This document shows, one piece after another, positions 34,987 through 46,715 of a stretch of 64,000 nt of DNA. Position numbers and translations under genes: made by a program. The stretch's first letter is position 1; the number at the start of each line of letters is the position of its first letter. This DNA comes from Nipponacmea schrenckii (lineage: Eukaryota > Mollusca > Gastropoda > Lottiidae). The stretch covers positions 13,136,472 through 13,200,471 of the forward strand of contig JAUJPP010000001.1 of NCBI GenBank assembly GCA_030562195.1, given 5' to 3'. A model generated the notes under the pieces. That model was not told where the DNA came from. It searched no databases and saw only the letters and a list, made by a program, of their open reading frames with translations.

Positions 34987-36435
34987 TATAACACCAATAT
35001 TTTCGTTATTGGGATAACACTTTCTAGGTGTTTCAGGGTCCGTTAGCCGAGTGGTCTCAATGTTGACGTAAAAAATATGTCGCAATAGAAAGGTCGACTT
35101 ATTTCCTATTGCAAAAAAAATTATTTTTTATTCGCCAGTCTCACTTATGTCGATACGATTCTTATGTCTATAATATCTGAAGTATGTCGACTTCAGCATA
35201 TCGACATGTTCACAAGATTTGAAGTATGTCGACTTAAGCATTTCATCATCTTTACATGTACCAAGGGTGATTGGCGCATTTTTCATTCAGGCTGTAAAGC
35301 TCAAGGAGAGTGGACCACATGGATATGCTTTGAATTCTATAAAATATTCCTGCTAAAATCAAGGTAAATAATTGTAGTTTATAAAATGAATGAGTCTTGA
35401 TTACCTTTTCTTAAACACAAACTTTAAGAGTTTTTATTAGATATTTATAAAAGGGGCAGAATCTGGAATATTTTGGGAATAATTTTGCTTTAAATGTCGA
35501 GATTATGTTTGAAACCTTATGTAAGTTGCTACATGGTGCCTGGAGATCTGTGCACAGTCTTGTTTCTATCTTTTGCACGCGTGTTGGGGTTTCCGTATTT
35601 CAGTCAAAAACAAAACACTATTCTGCTATATTGTTATATTCTTGACGGAAAGAATATTCTACATTCACAGTTCACAAAGAATAATGTCACATAATTAACA
35701 TAAGAAATAACGGCAAAGCAAAACAATAGGAGTCACGTCTAACGGTGAAAAATAGTATAGAAACTAGGTTTTCTCCAAGCCATGCTGGTCATTCATTTTA
35801 CTATCCCATAATAGTCAATGTCGCCTTGACTACCTAAAATGTGCTCAGCTTTGATTATCAAGTCCTATTTCACACTATGCTATTTCAAAAGACACTGGAC
35901 AACTAAAGACTAGTCGTTTCACATATTGAACTGTTCTAACTTACAGGGGTGAAGGTTGGGGTAATAAATGAACTTTCCCAAATTGCAGACGATAATTTGA
36001 CAATATGAGGTACAACTGATTTTGGACTCTACACCTTATTTAAAATCTGACAAGCATGCGTAAAAACTAAAAATGAAAGGACGATTATTTCAGAACTACT
36101 CAAGATTTTGGCCTTTTGTTTGGATTCTAAGCTCTTAGAGGACATTATGCACCTAATGGTTACAATGGATTTCATTTCCGCGACGAAAAGCTTTTAAAGC
36201 CTATTCCAGAAACTATAGGCCTACCTATAATTTTTCAGCGGATTTTCTTTTTCTTTTTTTTTTTACCTACGTACTTTCTACATCCTATGGGGAAATCCTT
36301 AGTATTTGCACATCAGCTTTCTTGGATAAATGTAACAACATAATTGCATGATGAATGACGGACTTTGGAGAGAGTAGACGTGTTACACTGACCGCTCCAC
36401 GCTCGAGTAATTTTGATTATTCTACTTATCAATTG
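34987..36435. other. Non-coding stretch
   Basis: No gene recognised. About 35040-35062 looks like a piece of a Ser/Leu tRNA A-box region (TAGCCGAGTGGTC) without the rest. A duplicated GAAGTATGTCGACTT occurs at 35179 and 35221. Confidence 0.5.
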
Positions 36436-36451
36436 ATTCACTGTTTTCAAT

Positions 36452-36943
36452 ATGTCGAGTCTGAATGAATTGGACATAAATGAAAAACTGATTAAGATAA
36501 TGGATATTGCAACAAATCTGGATTATAGAATGAAACATATTGAAGAAAAAGTGGAAAAAATTGACGAAGTGTACTTGATTATTACATCTGTGTCGGCCAA
36601 GGTGAACGAGTTGGAGTTGGAGTTGAACAGTGTTAAAGCGAACAATGATCAGTTGGGTGAGAAAGTTAATACACTACAGGCTACAAACGGTAATATTTTA
36701 CAATTGCTCGATTCTACAAACTCTAAGTTTGATTCAATAGTGCAGCAAACAGACTTAGACCATGAAATGAATTCCCTAATGATAAGAAAGATTAGTGCTA
36801 TAAACGATAAGCAAAGTGAAATGGATCGACTTTTAATCGATTTACAATGCAGATCAATGAAGCTAAACCTTGTCTTCCATGGATTACAGGAAGTCGAAAA
36901 CGAAAAAACTGAGGATATGCTTAGATCGTTTATACAAGAGGAA
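36452..36943 (+). pseudogene. LINE ORF1-type coiled-coil protein, cut by gap
   Basis: An open frame from ATG 36452 runs 164 codons into the gap. It is acidic and heptad-rich over about residues 1-125 (LDINEKLIKIMDIATNL, VNELELELNSV), followed by CRSMKLNLVFHGL, E..NEKTEDMLRSFI, the start of the RRM-like domain of L1-type ORF1 (transposase_22 family). ORF1 proteins bind LINE RNA as trimers. No stop is seen before the gap. After the gap the sequence is MITE, so the rest is not visible. Confidence 0.7.
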
Positions 36944-37443
36944 NNNNNNNNNNNNNNNNNNNNNNNNNNNNNNNNNNNNNNNNNNNNNNNNNNNNNNNNN
37001 NNNNNNNNNNNNNNNNNNNNNNNNNNNNNNNNNNNNNNNNNNNNNNNNNNNNNNNNNNNNNNNNNNNNNNNNNNNNNNNNNNNNNNNNNNNNNNNNNNNN
37101 NNNNNNNNNNNNNNNNNNNNNNNNNNNNNNNNNNNNNNNNNNNNNNNNNNNNNNNNNNNNNNNNNNNNNNNNNNNNNNNNNNNNNNNNNNNNNNNNNNNN
37201 NNNNNNNNNNNNNNNNNNNNNNNNNNNNNNNNNNNNNNNNNNNNNNNNNNNNNNNNNNNNNNNNNNNNNNNNNNNNNNNNNNNNNNNNNNNNNNNNNNNN
37301 NNNNNNNNNNNNNNNNNNNNNNNNNNNNNNNNNNNNNNNNNNNNNNNNNNNNNNNNNNNNNNNNNNNNNNNNNNNNNNNNNNNNNNNNNNNNNNNNNNNN
37401 NNNNNNNNNNNNNNNNNNNNNNNNNNNNNNNNNNNNNNNNNNN
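36944..37443. other. Assembly gap (500 N)
   Basis: Exactly 500 unknown bases. It lies in or next to self-complementary MITE repeats, a likely reason for the break. Confidence 0.99.
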
Positions 37444-37649
37444 TCCGGCGACTTGTCGACTTGGCGACTTGGCGACTTTGGGTCGGATTTCAGGGTCGCC
37501 AAGTCGACAACTCGACAAGTCGCCAAGTCGCCATTTGAATTTCCGGCGAGTTGGCGACTTGGCGACTTTTTAATCCGGCGACTTGTCGACTTGGCGACTT
37601 TGAGACATTGAAAAAAGAGGATGGCGGCTTCCATAGCTATCGGCTTCCA
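37444..37649. mobile_element. TGGAAGCC MITE, right part
   Basis: GTCGCCAAGT-type words then ATCGGCTTCCA|TA at 37649. The left end is lost in the gap. Confidence 0.75.
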
Positions 37650-37792
37650 TATTAATACGTTTCTTCTTGGACTTATTATTCGTAATAGAAAGAGATTCCG
37701 TCGTGTTTGTTTACATTCACGATGAAAGTACATCCCTCCCCGCTAGGCGGCGCTTCTAAACAACGATTACATCTGTTAAAATTGGCGAGATA

Positions 37793-38038
37793 TGGAAGCC
37801 GATAGCGGCCATCCGCTTTTTTCAATGTCTCAAAGTCGCCAAGTCGAAAAGTCGCCGGAAATTCGAAATGGCGACTTGGCGACCTTGAAATCCGGCGACT
37901 TGTCGAGTTGGCGACTGTTGGTGGATTTCAAAGTCGCCAAGTCGCCAACTCGACAAGTCGCCGGATTTCAAAGTCGCCAACTCGACAAGCCGCCAAGTCG
38001 CCAAGTCACGGTTAACAAATGGCCGCTATCGGCTTCCA
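37793..38038. mobile_element. TGGAAGCC MITE, short complete copy (246 bp)
   Basis: TA on both sides, TGGAAGCCGATAGCGGCCAT at the left and ATGGCCGCTATCGGCTTCCA at the right. It lies directly before the THAP segment and probably removed or displaced its start. Confidence 0.85.
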
Positions 38039-38041
38039 TAT

Positions 38042-38320
38042 ATTAATCATGTGTGTGCCGCAGTCAACTGTTCTAAATCAAGAGAGCGAGATACTGATCT
38101 TTCTTTTTTCAAGTTTCCTTTGAAGGACGTAGAAAGGTGCAAAAAATGGATTGTTAATTTGCGAAGAAATGAACTGAATTCGAGTGATGTTCAATGTGAT
38201 CGAAACCTTTTGCTATGCGAGGATCATTTTGAAGCTTCTCAATTTATGTGTCCAGACGGTAAAGGTATTAGGAAAAGAGGAAAAAATTACTATGCTATTC
38301 TCAGGTATAAATATATGTAG
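38042..38320 (+). pseudogene. THAP-domain exon
   Basis: The frame reads CAAVNCSKS...FFKFPLKD.ERCKKWIVNLRR...LLCEDHFEASQFM, a C2CH THAP zinc finger (C-x4-C, then C-x2-H) with the conserved Pro and Trp. THAP domains bind DNA in P-element-type transposases and host factors. No ATG is in a good position; the frame opens at the MITE border. ATTCTCAG|GTATAA near 38306 is a good donor. The frame otherwise stops at TAG 38318-38320. Confidence 0.7.
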
Positions 38321-38878
38321 AGTAGATTAAATATTGTATATATCTCAATCTAGCTATTTTTGAACTAACTTAAGCTAATTTCTGGCACCCACATCTTAAT
38401 GCACGGCTTTATAGCTTTAACTTCACTAATGGCTTGCTTCTAATCTATCCTTTCTGCCTTCTGGATTCGGTTTCACAAAAGCATTAATTTCTTTGCACAC
38501 ATATTCTCTCTCTGTGGACATAAAAATAATAAAACACAAAATCACCCAAAAATTTATTTATTTTTGATTTTTGTTAAGTTCAAAATTGATTGACACATAA
38601 AGTAAAATAATATTTCTAGTGAAAACCTTTATTTTTCGCCTACGAAAGAATATTTTTGGCAGAAATTAACATGGTGGAGGTTTTTCTACACCTTTTTTGT
38701 TACGGAAAGACAAACTGACGGGTGATTACAATATAGGACCACTTTAGATGTGGGCGTATAAAAATGAAAGTTAAATTGTTTGTTTTGCAATTTTATAACC
38801 TAAACCTTGCTAAACTGTGTTGGCATGTAGCAGGCATCTTCTCAATATTAAGATTAATTATATTATCTTCTCGTTTAA

Positions 38879-39148
38879 GACTATGAAGAAACTGTAAATT
38901 CAAATAATGGTTTTGATACTGTTCTGGAGGTTAATGCAGTTACACCTACTAAATTAAAGCCGCCGAAATCCTGCCGACTTTCAAATAAAATCTTGGAGTT
39001 AAAAGATGAACATGACAATAAACAGATTACAGAATTGGATTCAGCTATTAATGTTATTTCTAAGCACATCCAAGGACCAGCTTTTAATTTCTTCTTGGCC
39101 CAAATAAAACTCATGTTTGTTGTCGTATTCGGATGGATCTGTTGTTGA
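38879..39148 (+). pseudogene. Probable second exon of the THAP gene or transposon
   Basis: After TCTCGTTTAAG the frame GAC-TAT-GAA is open for 89 codons to TGA at 39146. It has TPTKLKPPKSCRLSNKI and then HIQGPAFNFFLAQIKLM, which resembles the leucine-rich segment before the transposase core in THAP/P-element-like proteins. With the donor near 38306 the two exons do not join in phase, so either a border is mis-set or there is an indel. No catalytic core follows. Confidence 0.4.
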
Positions 39149-39557
39149 TATTTGTAAAAGGGGGGATTATTGTTTAATTAGTATTTATACGACATTCATT
39201 GTTATGGTTAGTATGGTTCCTCCACATAAGACTTAAATATTTCTTATAAAATATACATGTACTAAGTAACATTCCTTATAGTGAAGATCTGCAATTTATT
39301 TTTTACGCTGACCTAAGATAACCTAAGGCTAAACGCTAAATTAATTAACAATAATTAATTATAAATCTAGTACTTTTACACTAGGTAAAAATAACTATTG
39401 TACATTCTAAAAGTCCTAGGAAGCCTCAGATGGCGTAACATGACTGATTTCATTGTAATTGTAACTTAAAGTTTGCTTGTCAGGAAAATTTCGCTTGTCA
39501 TGAAAATTCCAGGTTTCTGATTGGCTAATCGCCTCTCCTCGGGACTATAAAAGCCGA

Positions 39558-39868
39558 AAGCGCTTTGATTACCGAACCATCCTTCTGTAGCCATCTGCAA
39601 ACTGGTAACCAGACTACGCACCAACCATGTCATGCGAGACCATCAGTTCAATGCCATTAAATGCCGATGCGGACACGTTGCCACCAGGACGCATCTTCTC
39701 ATTCAATGCACCGAATTGAAACCATCTCGTAAGACATTGACGGACTACCTGGAAACCAACGGCATACCAATCACCATACAGAATATTTTGGCTCCACCCA
39801 CGGACCACTGGTACAAAATAATGGAACTCATCTACCAATTTATTACCACATCTGTTTTAAACAGATAA
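39558..39868 (+). pseudogene. 3' end of a LINE ORF2
   Basis: The frame reads VAICKLVTRLRTNHVMRDH, then IKCRCGHVATRTHLLIQCTELKPSRKTL and stops at TAA 39866-39868. C-x-C-G...T..HLL..C......R is the usual C-terminal zinc-knuckle-like end of non-LTR reverse transcriptase proteins. Only the last ~100 residues remain. TATAAAA at about 39545 lies just upstream, but I do not read it as a host promoter. Confidence 0.6.
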
Positions 39869-39946
39869 CCTAAGTTTCTTTTAAAATTTATATAATCAAT
39901 TTTCAAAACAAGTTTCATAGCAGAAACAAAAGAGAACATCTTATTT

Positions 39947-39979
<33 letters not shown>

Positions 39980-40560
39980 CTTTGTGAAAGCTTTTTTTTT
40001 TTTTTTTTTTTTTTCTCTTCTTCTCTCCTTTCTCACGTCTCCTTTTCTTCTTTCTTTCAGGTCTTCAACTCTTCCAAGCACAGACAGATATTCAAACCAA
40101 ACCAAACCAAACCAAACCAACAACCACCAACAACAACCACCATGATCATAACGAGTTTTGGAAGAATGTAGAAGACTGAATCACTCACGCCACACTATCC
40201 AGGGCCGAGTTTCACCGCCATGACATTCGTTCCGACCAGATCGTACGATTTCTCAAACCACCACCAAACCAACAGTTTTCTAAATCATCCAATTGATTCT
40301 AAATCCACTACCAACGACGACCAAAGTGCAACTACCTAGTTTGCGATATTGCTGGAAGCGAACGTTAACTCGCCATTTACCTACCTGATTACCGAAGCAG
40401 ACACCATACCTACCAGTCAGTCAGTCATGCTCGGCAGATAGCTCTTAACAGGCAACTGAGTAAGACCTTACACTCAACTACTTCCTAATACGGAATAATC
40501 AGGAACGTGTCAGGAATGATCCAAATTATCTTTCTATAAAGGCCTGATAAATTCCTGACA
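39869..40560. repeat. Poly-pyrimidine and simple repeats
   Basis: Long T/CT runs at 39942-40060 and (CCAAA)n at about 40095-40120, then unique-looking sequence. An AAGKKKKK-type minus-strand open frame here is an artefact. Confidence 0.6.
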
Positions 40561-40860
40561 ATTTGATCCATTTCACCTTGTCACAGCCTGAGATCAAATC
40601 CTGACATAATAATTCCTGACAAGTTAGATCCTGACAAACAATTTCCTGACATAATAATTCCTGAAAAGTTAGACCCTGACAAATAATTTCCTGACACACA
40701 AGATGCTGACAAGTAAATTCCTAACAAATTATTTACTGACATAATAATTCCCGACACATTAGATCCTGACGAAACATTTCCTGGCAAATCATTTTCAGAA
40801 TTTGTAAACCTGACAAACATGATCCTGACATACCATTTCCTAACGAAGTAGTTCCTGACA
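40561..40860. repeat. ~18-20-bp CCTGACA minisatellite
   Basis: About 16 degenerate units of the type ATTCCTGACAAATTAGATCC. A minus-strand Ser/Gly open frame here is a repeat artefact. Confidence 0.8.
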
Positions 40861-41354
40861 CTTCACATTTTGGCTAATGAACTTCTACTGTAAACTAAAT
40901 ATGTAATAGAACAATTAAGACTATATGCCACCATTCACTTAATTATAGTATCGAGTTGTACATAGCTTTCTTGTGGGGGAACCAACACTTGTTTATATGT
41001 AAAAGTTATGATATTGTTATATGGCTGTACATGTATATGATTACATTCATGTCGATGTTATATAAGAGAGAGAGGATAAACTATACATAAAGAGATCATA
41101 GATGAACAATTGTCGTCATTCCCCACCAAATGATATCGTCCGTCAGAAAGCCTTAGACCGGCGGTCGTTACATTATGTACATCAAAATTGATAATGCCAA
41201 TACACTCAATTTGATTTCTAATACTCTAACATTATAACAAATGCTCAACAAGCTATATTTTATTCACGCACAAACTCGTGACTGAAGATATTGATTTTTC
41301 ACACTTGAATCTTATATACTGTTATAAGTACCGAGAGAAAGATAATGAACATAA
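40861..41354. other. Non-coding, 3' of gene D2
   Basis: AT-rich. GGCGGTCGTTACA at about 41160-41172 looks like an LTR-type end, but no partner was found. Confidence 0.4.
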
Positions 41355-44300
41355 TCATAAATACGTTAATGAAAATCTCAATTTCAAGTAGTCCAATGCT
41401 GAAATAGGTTTATATTTATCTGAACCATCCAAGCATGTTATAACACGATCAACGTCAGGGTGGATAAAAAATGCTATGGATTGTCTCCCTTTATTCTTTA
41501 AAACTTCACTTTCAGGGATGAGCACCCGATGTTTCTGAAATGGAAGCACATATACTTTATTGGTTTGTTCATATATGGAACGCCGTAACTGGCTTATGTT
41601 AGTATTTTTGCATTATGAGGGTCTTGTTGTATTATCAGCATCATCTTTTCTTATTATCATCTTATTCTATTTTCATCTTTTTGCATTATCAGCATCATCT
41701 TTTTGTATTATCAGCATTATCTTTCATATTATCATCATTTTGCATTATCAGCATCATCTTTTTGCAATATGAGCATCTTTTTGTATTATCAGCATCATCT
41801 TTTCGTATTATCTTATTCTATTATCATCTATTTGCATTATCAGCATCATCTTTTTGTATTATAATCTTTTTGTATTATCAGCATATTTTTTTTCTATTAT
41901 CATCTTTTAGTATTATCATCTTTTCTGTAACTGGCCGTAGGTTTCAGCCGACATGATGACAGAATTGCGTTCGATTTCCAAGCTTAAAGCTATGGAATAA
42001 GTTTTGGTTTTGTATATATTTCAAAACAACTTGCAGTGTTAGCTACAAAAATGTTTAATCAAAGTAAAAATTAGGCAAATAGACAAGATTGTTGAATCGA
42101 ACGGAATTAATGGGAGAAAACTAAATTAATCGAAGACTGGACCTCATTAACCTAATCTACGACACCTTCTTTATGTCGACTTTTTACGAAGATTACCGTT
42201 GATTTCCGTTAACCTACGGCCAGTTACGGAAAAGATGATAATACTAAAGGATGATAATAGAAAAAAGTTGATGCTGATAATACAAAAAGATGATGCTGAT
42301 TATGCAAAAGGGTGATAAAAGAAAAAGAGGATAATACGAAAAGATGATCCTGACAATACAAAAAGATGCTGCTAATGCAAAAAGATGATACTGATAATAC
42401 AAAAAGATGATAATACGAAAAGATGATGCTGATAATACAAAAAGATGCTGATAATGCGTTACGGCGTTCCATATTCATGCTATACAGGGAGTTTGTTGAC
42501 TCCATCTGCATTTCTGAGAATATTCCAGCATCAGTATCAAATGATTGTGAGGTAAAAAGTAGGTCTTTCAGACATGCATCCTTTTAAAAGCATTCTATGG
42601 ACGTGAGAAGGTCTTATTACAAAGTTGTCTACAGAATGTATCCAAACATAAGTACCATTTAGACGTATCATATAAAGAGAGTTACACGTATATCTCATCA
42701 AAGGCATCTTTTCCGTGTATTCTGAGAATGTCTCCTAAATAAAGCGTATGCTATATTGACACTGAAAATAAGTAGCAATAGATGTGCGTTGAACAATGGT
42801 ACGTTTTGAGGTTCTAATCCTCGCTATTGACAGAAATGATTCGATTTCTTACAGTTGCTTTGAGTTTATCGGCTGTCCATCTTTGCATCAGATCACCAAT
42901 ATTAACACATATAGCACCAGGTACGGGTGTAGCGGGTATATAATCGCCATTCTTATTACAAACCTACAAGATTATTTAACATAATAGTTGCTTAAAACAA
43001 ATAAATGATCGTTTCCCGTACATTTTCATAAGACGCTCACCAGAGTGAAGATCACATAGATACGGTTTTTATCTTTGTCTATAACAGATAGCTTACCCTC
43101 TACTACTATCCTTACTGATTTCTTAAGTGATATAAACGATCGAAGCAAATTTCATTCAACTAAGATGACATCTGTTGTCTCTACGCCAATTTCGATGCGC
43201 TTTGAGTAAGTTAAGGGTAATAACTCAAAAACCGTCCATCGAACTATATCAATTTCCTTCAAATCAGATGAAAACTGTAGTCTTTTGCCTTCTTGAGCCA
43301 ACTTTGGCTAGTTTTGACTTAGTCTTTGGTGGTGAATGGATCTGTGGTTAGCGAGTTGGACTGTCGTCTGCTAGGCGACTAGGTGCCGTGGGTTCGAATC
43401 CCGATCGGTGCGAGGAAATAAAAATTTGGTCTGATTCCTAGGCCCGTGCTTTCACGGAACTACGAGATAGTAGTTTCCCCCCTCTATCAAAAACTGTTCG
43501 TCGACGAAAAATCGTCAATATCGATCTTGTCCAAGATCTCAACAAAATGTTCACGCCAAATTTCATTCAAATCAGATGAAAACTGTAGTCTTATCCCGCT
43601 CATAAGCAAATTGTTGACGGAATAACGGACGGACAGGTTACAGCAAAATACGAAACCTTATAATGAGGACGTATAAAAAGTGAATACTTACCTCCAAACC
43701 ACCGATATCATCTTGAAACAAAAGCGTCATTGAGCCATAATCACTATGTTCTCCACAACGAACCTGGCCTGGTTTTATACCTGAAACCATTATGAATACA
43801 TTGATGAAAATCAAAATTTAAAATATATACTATTGGCCTTTCGTCTAATGTTTCGGCTTAATACTGTGTCAAAAAATCACGTTTGTAGTTTATGATCGTT
43901 TTTTTTTTTTTCGTCATTCTTTTACTTAATCCAAGAGTTTTGACGTATTAAAGCTTGGGTAAAAGAAAAGGTTATTTCAAAATATAAAAGAAAACAATGA
44001 TAACAATATTTACTTCCGTCTTTTGGTAATGGTGGATACCAATTTGTTCTGATTATGGTGCAGTTACCATCCTTTCCAATGTTCTTATGATTATTGCGTA
44101 GAAAATTTTTGTCCTGCAAAATCATAAAAAAAATATTCAATAGACGAAAAACCAAACAGCAGATGAATTTTTCTTTCATACAAGAATCATACATGCATCA
44201 AAACCGTTAGACTGTAGACTGAGACTCAGAACCAAGATGAAAACAATAAGTCATCAAACCAAATATAGATCATTTCTATTTTAGTTAAAAAGTAATCCAG

Positions 44301-46715
44301 TCAAGCCTTACCTCGAGGTTCAAACCGGAAGTGAAAGCGTCAAATATACGAAAAGACGTTTCTTTACATTGATCATAAAATTTTTGAAATATATCTTTCA
44401 TCTCTGGAACTTCCTTGTTTGGCCAAAACTGTAATATATTCAGTAGACAATTTTGGACACAAAAGGTTTATTAAAGCATCTTTAATGGACTTTTTGTAAA
44501 AGTGTTTTCAAATGTTATTATGCTCAAGAGCGTATTTTTGCATAGAAGAAATGTTACTATTATACGTATCCACTATTTTAGCTTGTAAAAAATGATTCTG
44601 CAGGCAAATATTTAAATGTGTGTAATATCTTCTCTTTAAAATATCAAATTGAGATCGGTATTAAATAGCTTCCCCATGTCATATAAAGAATTCTTTGATT
44701 CACCTTTTGATGACTTGGTGCAAAATCGAAAGCTTCTTTGGAATCACCTGGTCGTTCTGGATTCAAACTAAAATAGAAAGAAGATTAATAGAAGGGACTC
44801 AATAGAAAAAGACAAATGGCACAGCAGTGACAGGCGACGGCATCAAGAGATTCAGAAATACATCAAGGAGGGACAAGCGACATGATAAAGAAATACATCA
44901 AAGATGTCAAACGTCACAGAAAGAGAGTCAAATGAAACTGCAAAGATAATCAAGAGACACCAAAAGATTGTCAAGAAAAATCTCAACAAGTGGAACAAAA
45001 GACACAACAAAGAGTCAAAAGACAATTCGGCGAAATAGGACTAAAAAATTGAAACTAAATTCCCGCCATAGGACGTGCACAATTTGAGGAATAACACGTT
45101 TACCGTCAAAAACGAATAGTACAGAAGCTATTTTATTTGGTCAAATTATAATATATCTATTTGTAGTGAGATAATGTAAGAATAATGAATATTACTAAAT
45201 TCTAAATATTTAACAATGAAAGCTTTAACGTATATTCCCATTACGTCCGTTGATTATGAGCCTTACTGTTATTACAAACCATGAGTTGAGGAGATAATTC
45301 ATATAATTTGATAGGAGAAGTTTTAACTCTTGGTTCTTGCAGTTCCTTATAACCAGGGAACAATTTCCCCAACCTTGTTTCCTTCAAAGTCAGTAAACAT
45401 ATTGATTGTTAAGAGGGCTGATTGGAAACCTATTTCTTCTGCCTCTTATAGCATTTAGTCAAAAAGACCGATAGACTTTTAAAGTAATACTGCGACTTAG
45501 CATGAACGTAAGGTTTTAGTTCTCAAGAATAGTCAATATGATTATATATTCATCAGTGAACTTAAAGTGTCATAAAGTACCAGAATTCCTTCAAATCTGG
45601 AAAACTAAGTAATTTTTTAAAAACGCTTAATAAATTGATTATAATGCATCTTTATCGATAATTATTTAGTTTTTTTTATGTATATTTATTTGTTTTATGT
45701 TATTTATGGCAGCGGGTATATTTACTGGTGACTACGGTTTAAAATTTTCAAAATTTTATGTTCATTTTAAGACCTATTATCCTTTTAAAGAGTCGGATGC
45801 AATCAATAACAAAATACAGATATTTTGATCTGACCACAGAAAATTGCGGAAATATACGTCTTTGACCTAAAATTTCTTGATCCTGAAATTTGGCACTACC
45901 TATGACAGGAATCTAGTTTCGATTTTTAGTCTCTTCTGATCCAATTCGGAGAATTCAGAGAGTTAGGGAATTCTGAATTTTACACTCGACGGGGACAGTC
46001 AGGGAGTAGAGTTAGCCAAGAGACACAGCGAGGTGTGTCAGGAACCATCAAAAGAATTGACAATTTTATCATCTCTTTCTATCCTGGGTTATTTAAATAC
46101 ATAACAGCTATGGTAGTATATGCGAAACCCTGTTCGCTAATCCTATTACATAAATAAATCTTGTTCAGCAAATAAAATTAAAATACATATTGTATATTGT
46201 TTACAATACCTCTCGGCTTCCATCCGAACATATCCATGGTCCATATCAGAGTCTTTGGGACGAACATATTTCATTTTCCCTTCTGTTGGTAAATCGAAAA
46301 AAGTTTTTGAGACGTTGAACATCTGATCAACCTGAAATATTAAGAGTCATACTAATTTCAAACTCCACGTAAATGCAGATCGGACAACAAATATTTCACA
46401 TTCAGCCTCCAGTAAATAGGGACAGAGAAAAGTATCCTTTTTTATTTATTTTTAGGAGGGGTTTGTAATAATATGAAGCCAAACAATTAAGAAACAAATT
46501 TTAAACCTCGTTCTTAATTAGGCGCTAAGCTCCAGATTAGTACTTACGTAATCCTGTGATATACCATGATTTATAATATAACAGAAACCAATAGAATCAA
46601 ACGCCGAAACGAGTTCATCTCCTATCTTCTTTAAATTTTCATCGGTGATTTCGGCTTTATTCTTTATATGTAATCCATATTTTTGAAAGTCTACAACTGG
46701 TATCGAGGTCGCCAT
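41355..46715 (-). CDS. D2: isopenicillin-N-synthase-like 2OG-Fe(II) oxygenase (complete)
   Basis: Eight exons on the minus strand: 46715-46548, 46331-46210, 44767-44704, 44428-44312, 44113-44014, 43780-43692, 42963-42853 and 41534-41355. All have GT-AG borders and sum to 951 bp, a 316-residue protein of normal length. Exon 1 starts MATSIPVVDFQKYG and has GFCYIINHGI, the DIOX_N signature. Exon 6 has GEHSDYG (iron HxD); exon 8 has KHRV (third iron ligand) and RQS (co-substrate site), then FFIHPD and a C-terminal helix. Cytosolic by lack of signal. The family includes isopenicillin N synthase, plant dioxygenases and many uncharacterised animal proteins; the reaction here is unknown. Introns hold a foldback element, a SINE, a pearl-like fragment and a piggyBac MITE. 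Confidence 0.88.
41576..42471. mobile_element. Foldback element with TGGAACGCC ends
   Basis: Flanked by TA, with ends TGGAACGCCGTAAC and GTTACGGCGTTCCA. The left arm (to about 41945) is a ~22-bp minisatellite, TTGTATTATCAGCATCATCT. The right arm (from about 42212) is its reverse complement. CCTACGGCCAGTTACGG and its complement mark the inner edges, and the centre is about 270 bp. It lies in D2 intron 7, 41 bp from exon 8. The Ser/Phe/Tyr open frames over it are artefacts. Confidence 0.85.
43030..43676 (-). mobile_element. Pearl-like fragment with nested SINE
   Basis: It ends at 43676 with the element head (minus-strand TTTTATACGTCCTCATT, a decayed hairpin) next to a CCGTCCGTTATTCC complement. 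Two repeat units contain TCAGATGAAAACTGTAGTCT (about 43264 and 43574). A SINE is inserted between them. Confidence 0.5.
43328..43480 (+). mobile_element. tRNA-derived SINE
   Basis: Head with TGGTTAGCGAGTTGG (A-box) and GGGTTCGAATCCC (B-box), then a non-tRNA body. It cannot fold as a full tRNA with a paired acceptor stem, so it is a SINE head. Confidence 0.6.
45483..45784. mobile_element. piggyBac-type MITE, second copy
   Basis: TTAA at 45479-45482 and 45785-45788. Inverted relative to 31979-32260, sharing TGGCAGCGGGTATATTTACT and GACTTAGCATGAACGT-type segments. It lies in D2 intron 2. Confidence 0.7.

Noticed and set aside
34392..35085. Open frames of 90-183 codons rich in Ser, Arg, Gln and Val
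   Set aside because: They cover the TGGAAGCC MITE; the text is the GTCGCCAACTCGAC repeat in several frames and both strands.
36649..37733. Minus-strand and second plus frames over the second gap
   Set aside because: Same gap artefact joined to MITE repeat text; only the LINE ORF1 frame from 36452 has real coding character.
39543..39600. TATAAAA as a host promoter before 39558
   Set aside because: The downstream frame is the C-terminal end of a LINE protein, so a promoter there would not drive a complete gene.
43328..43412. Possible tRNA gene with good A and B boxes
   Set aside because: No paired acceptor stem or complete cloverleaf, and it continues into a SINE body.
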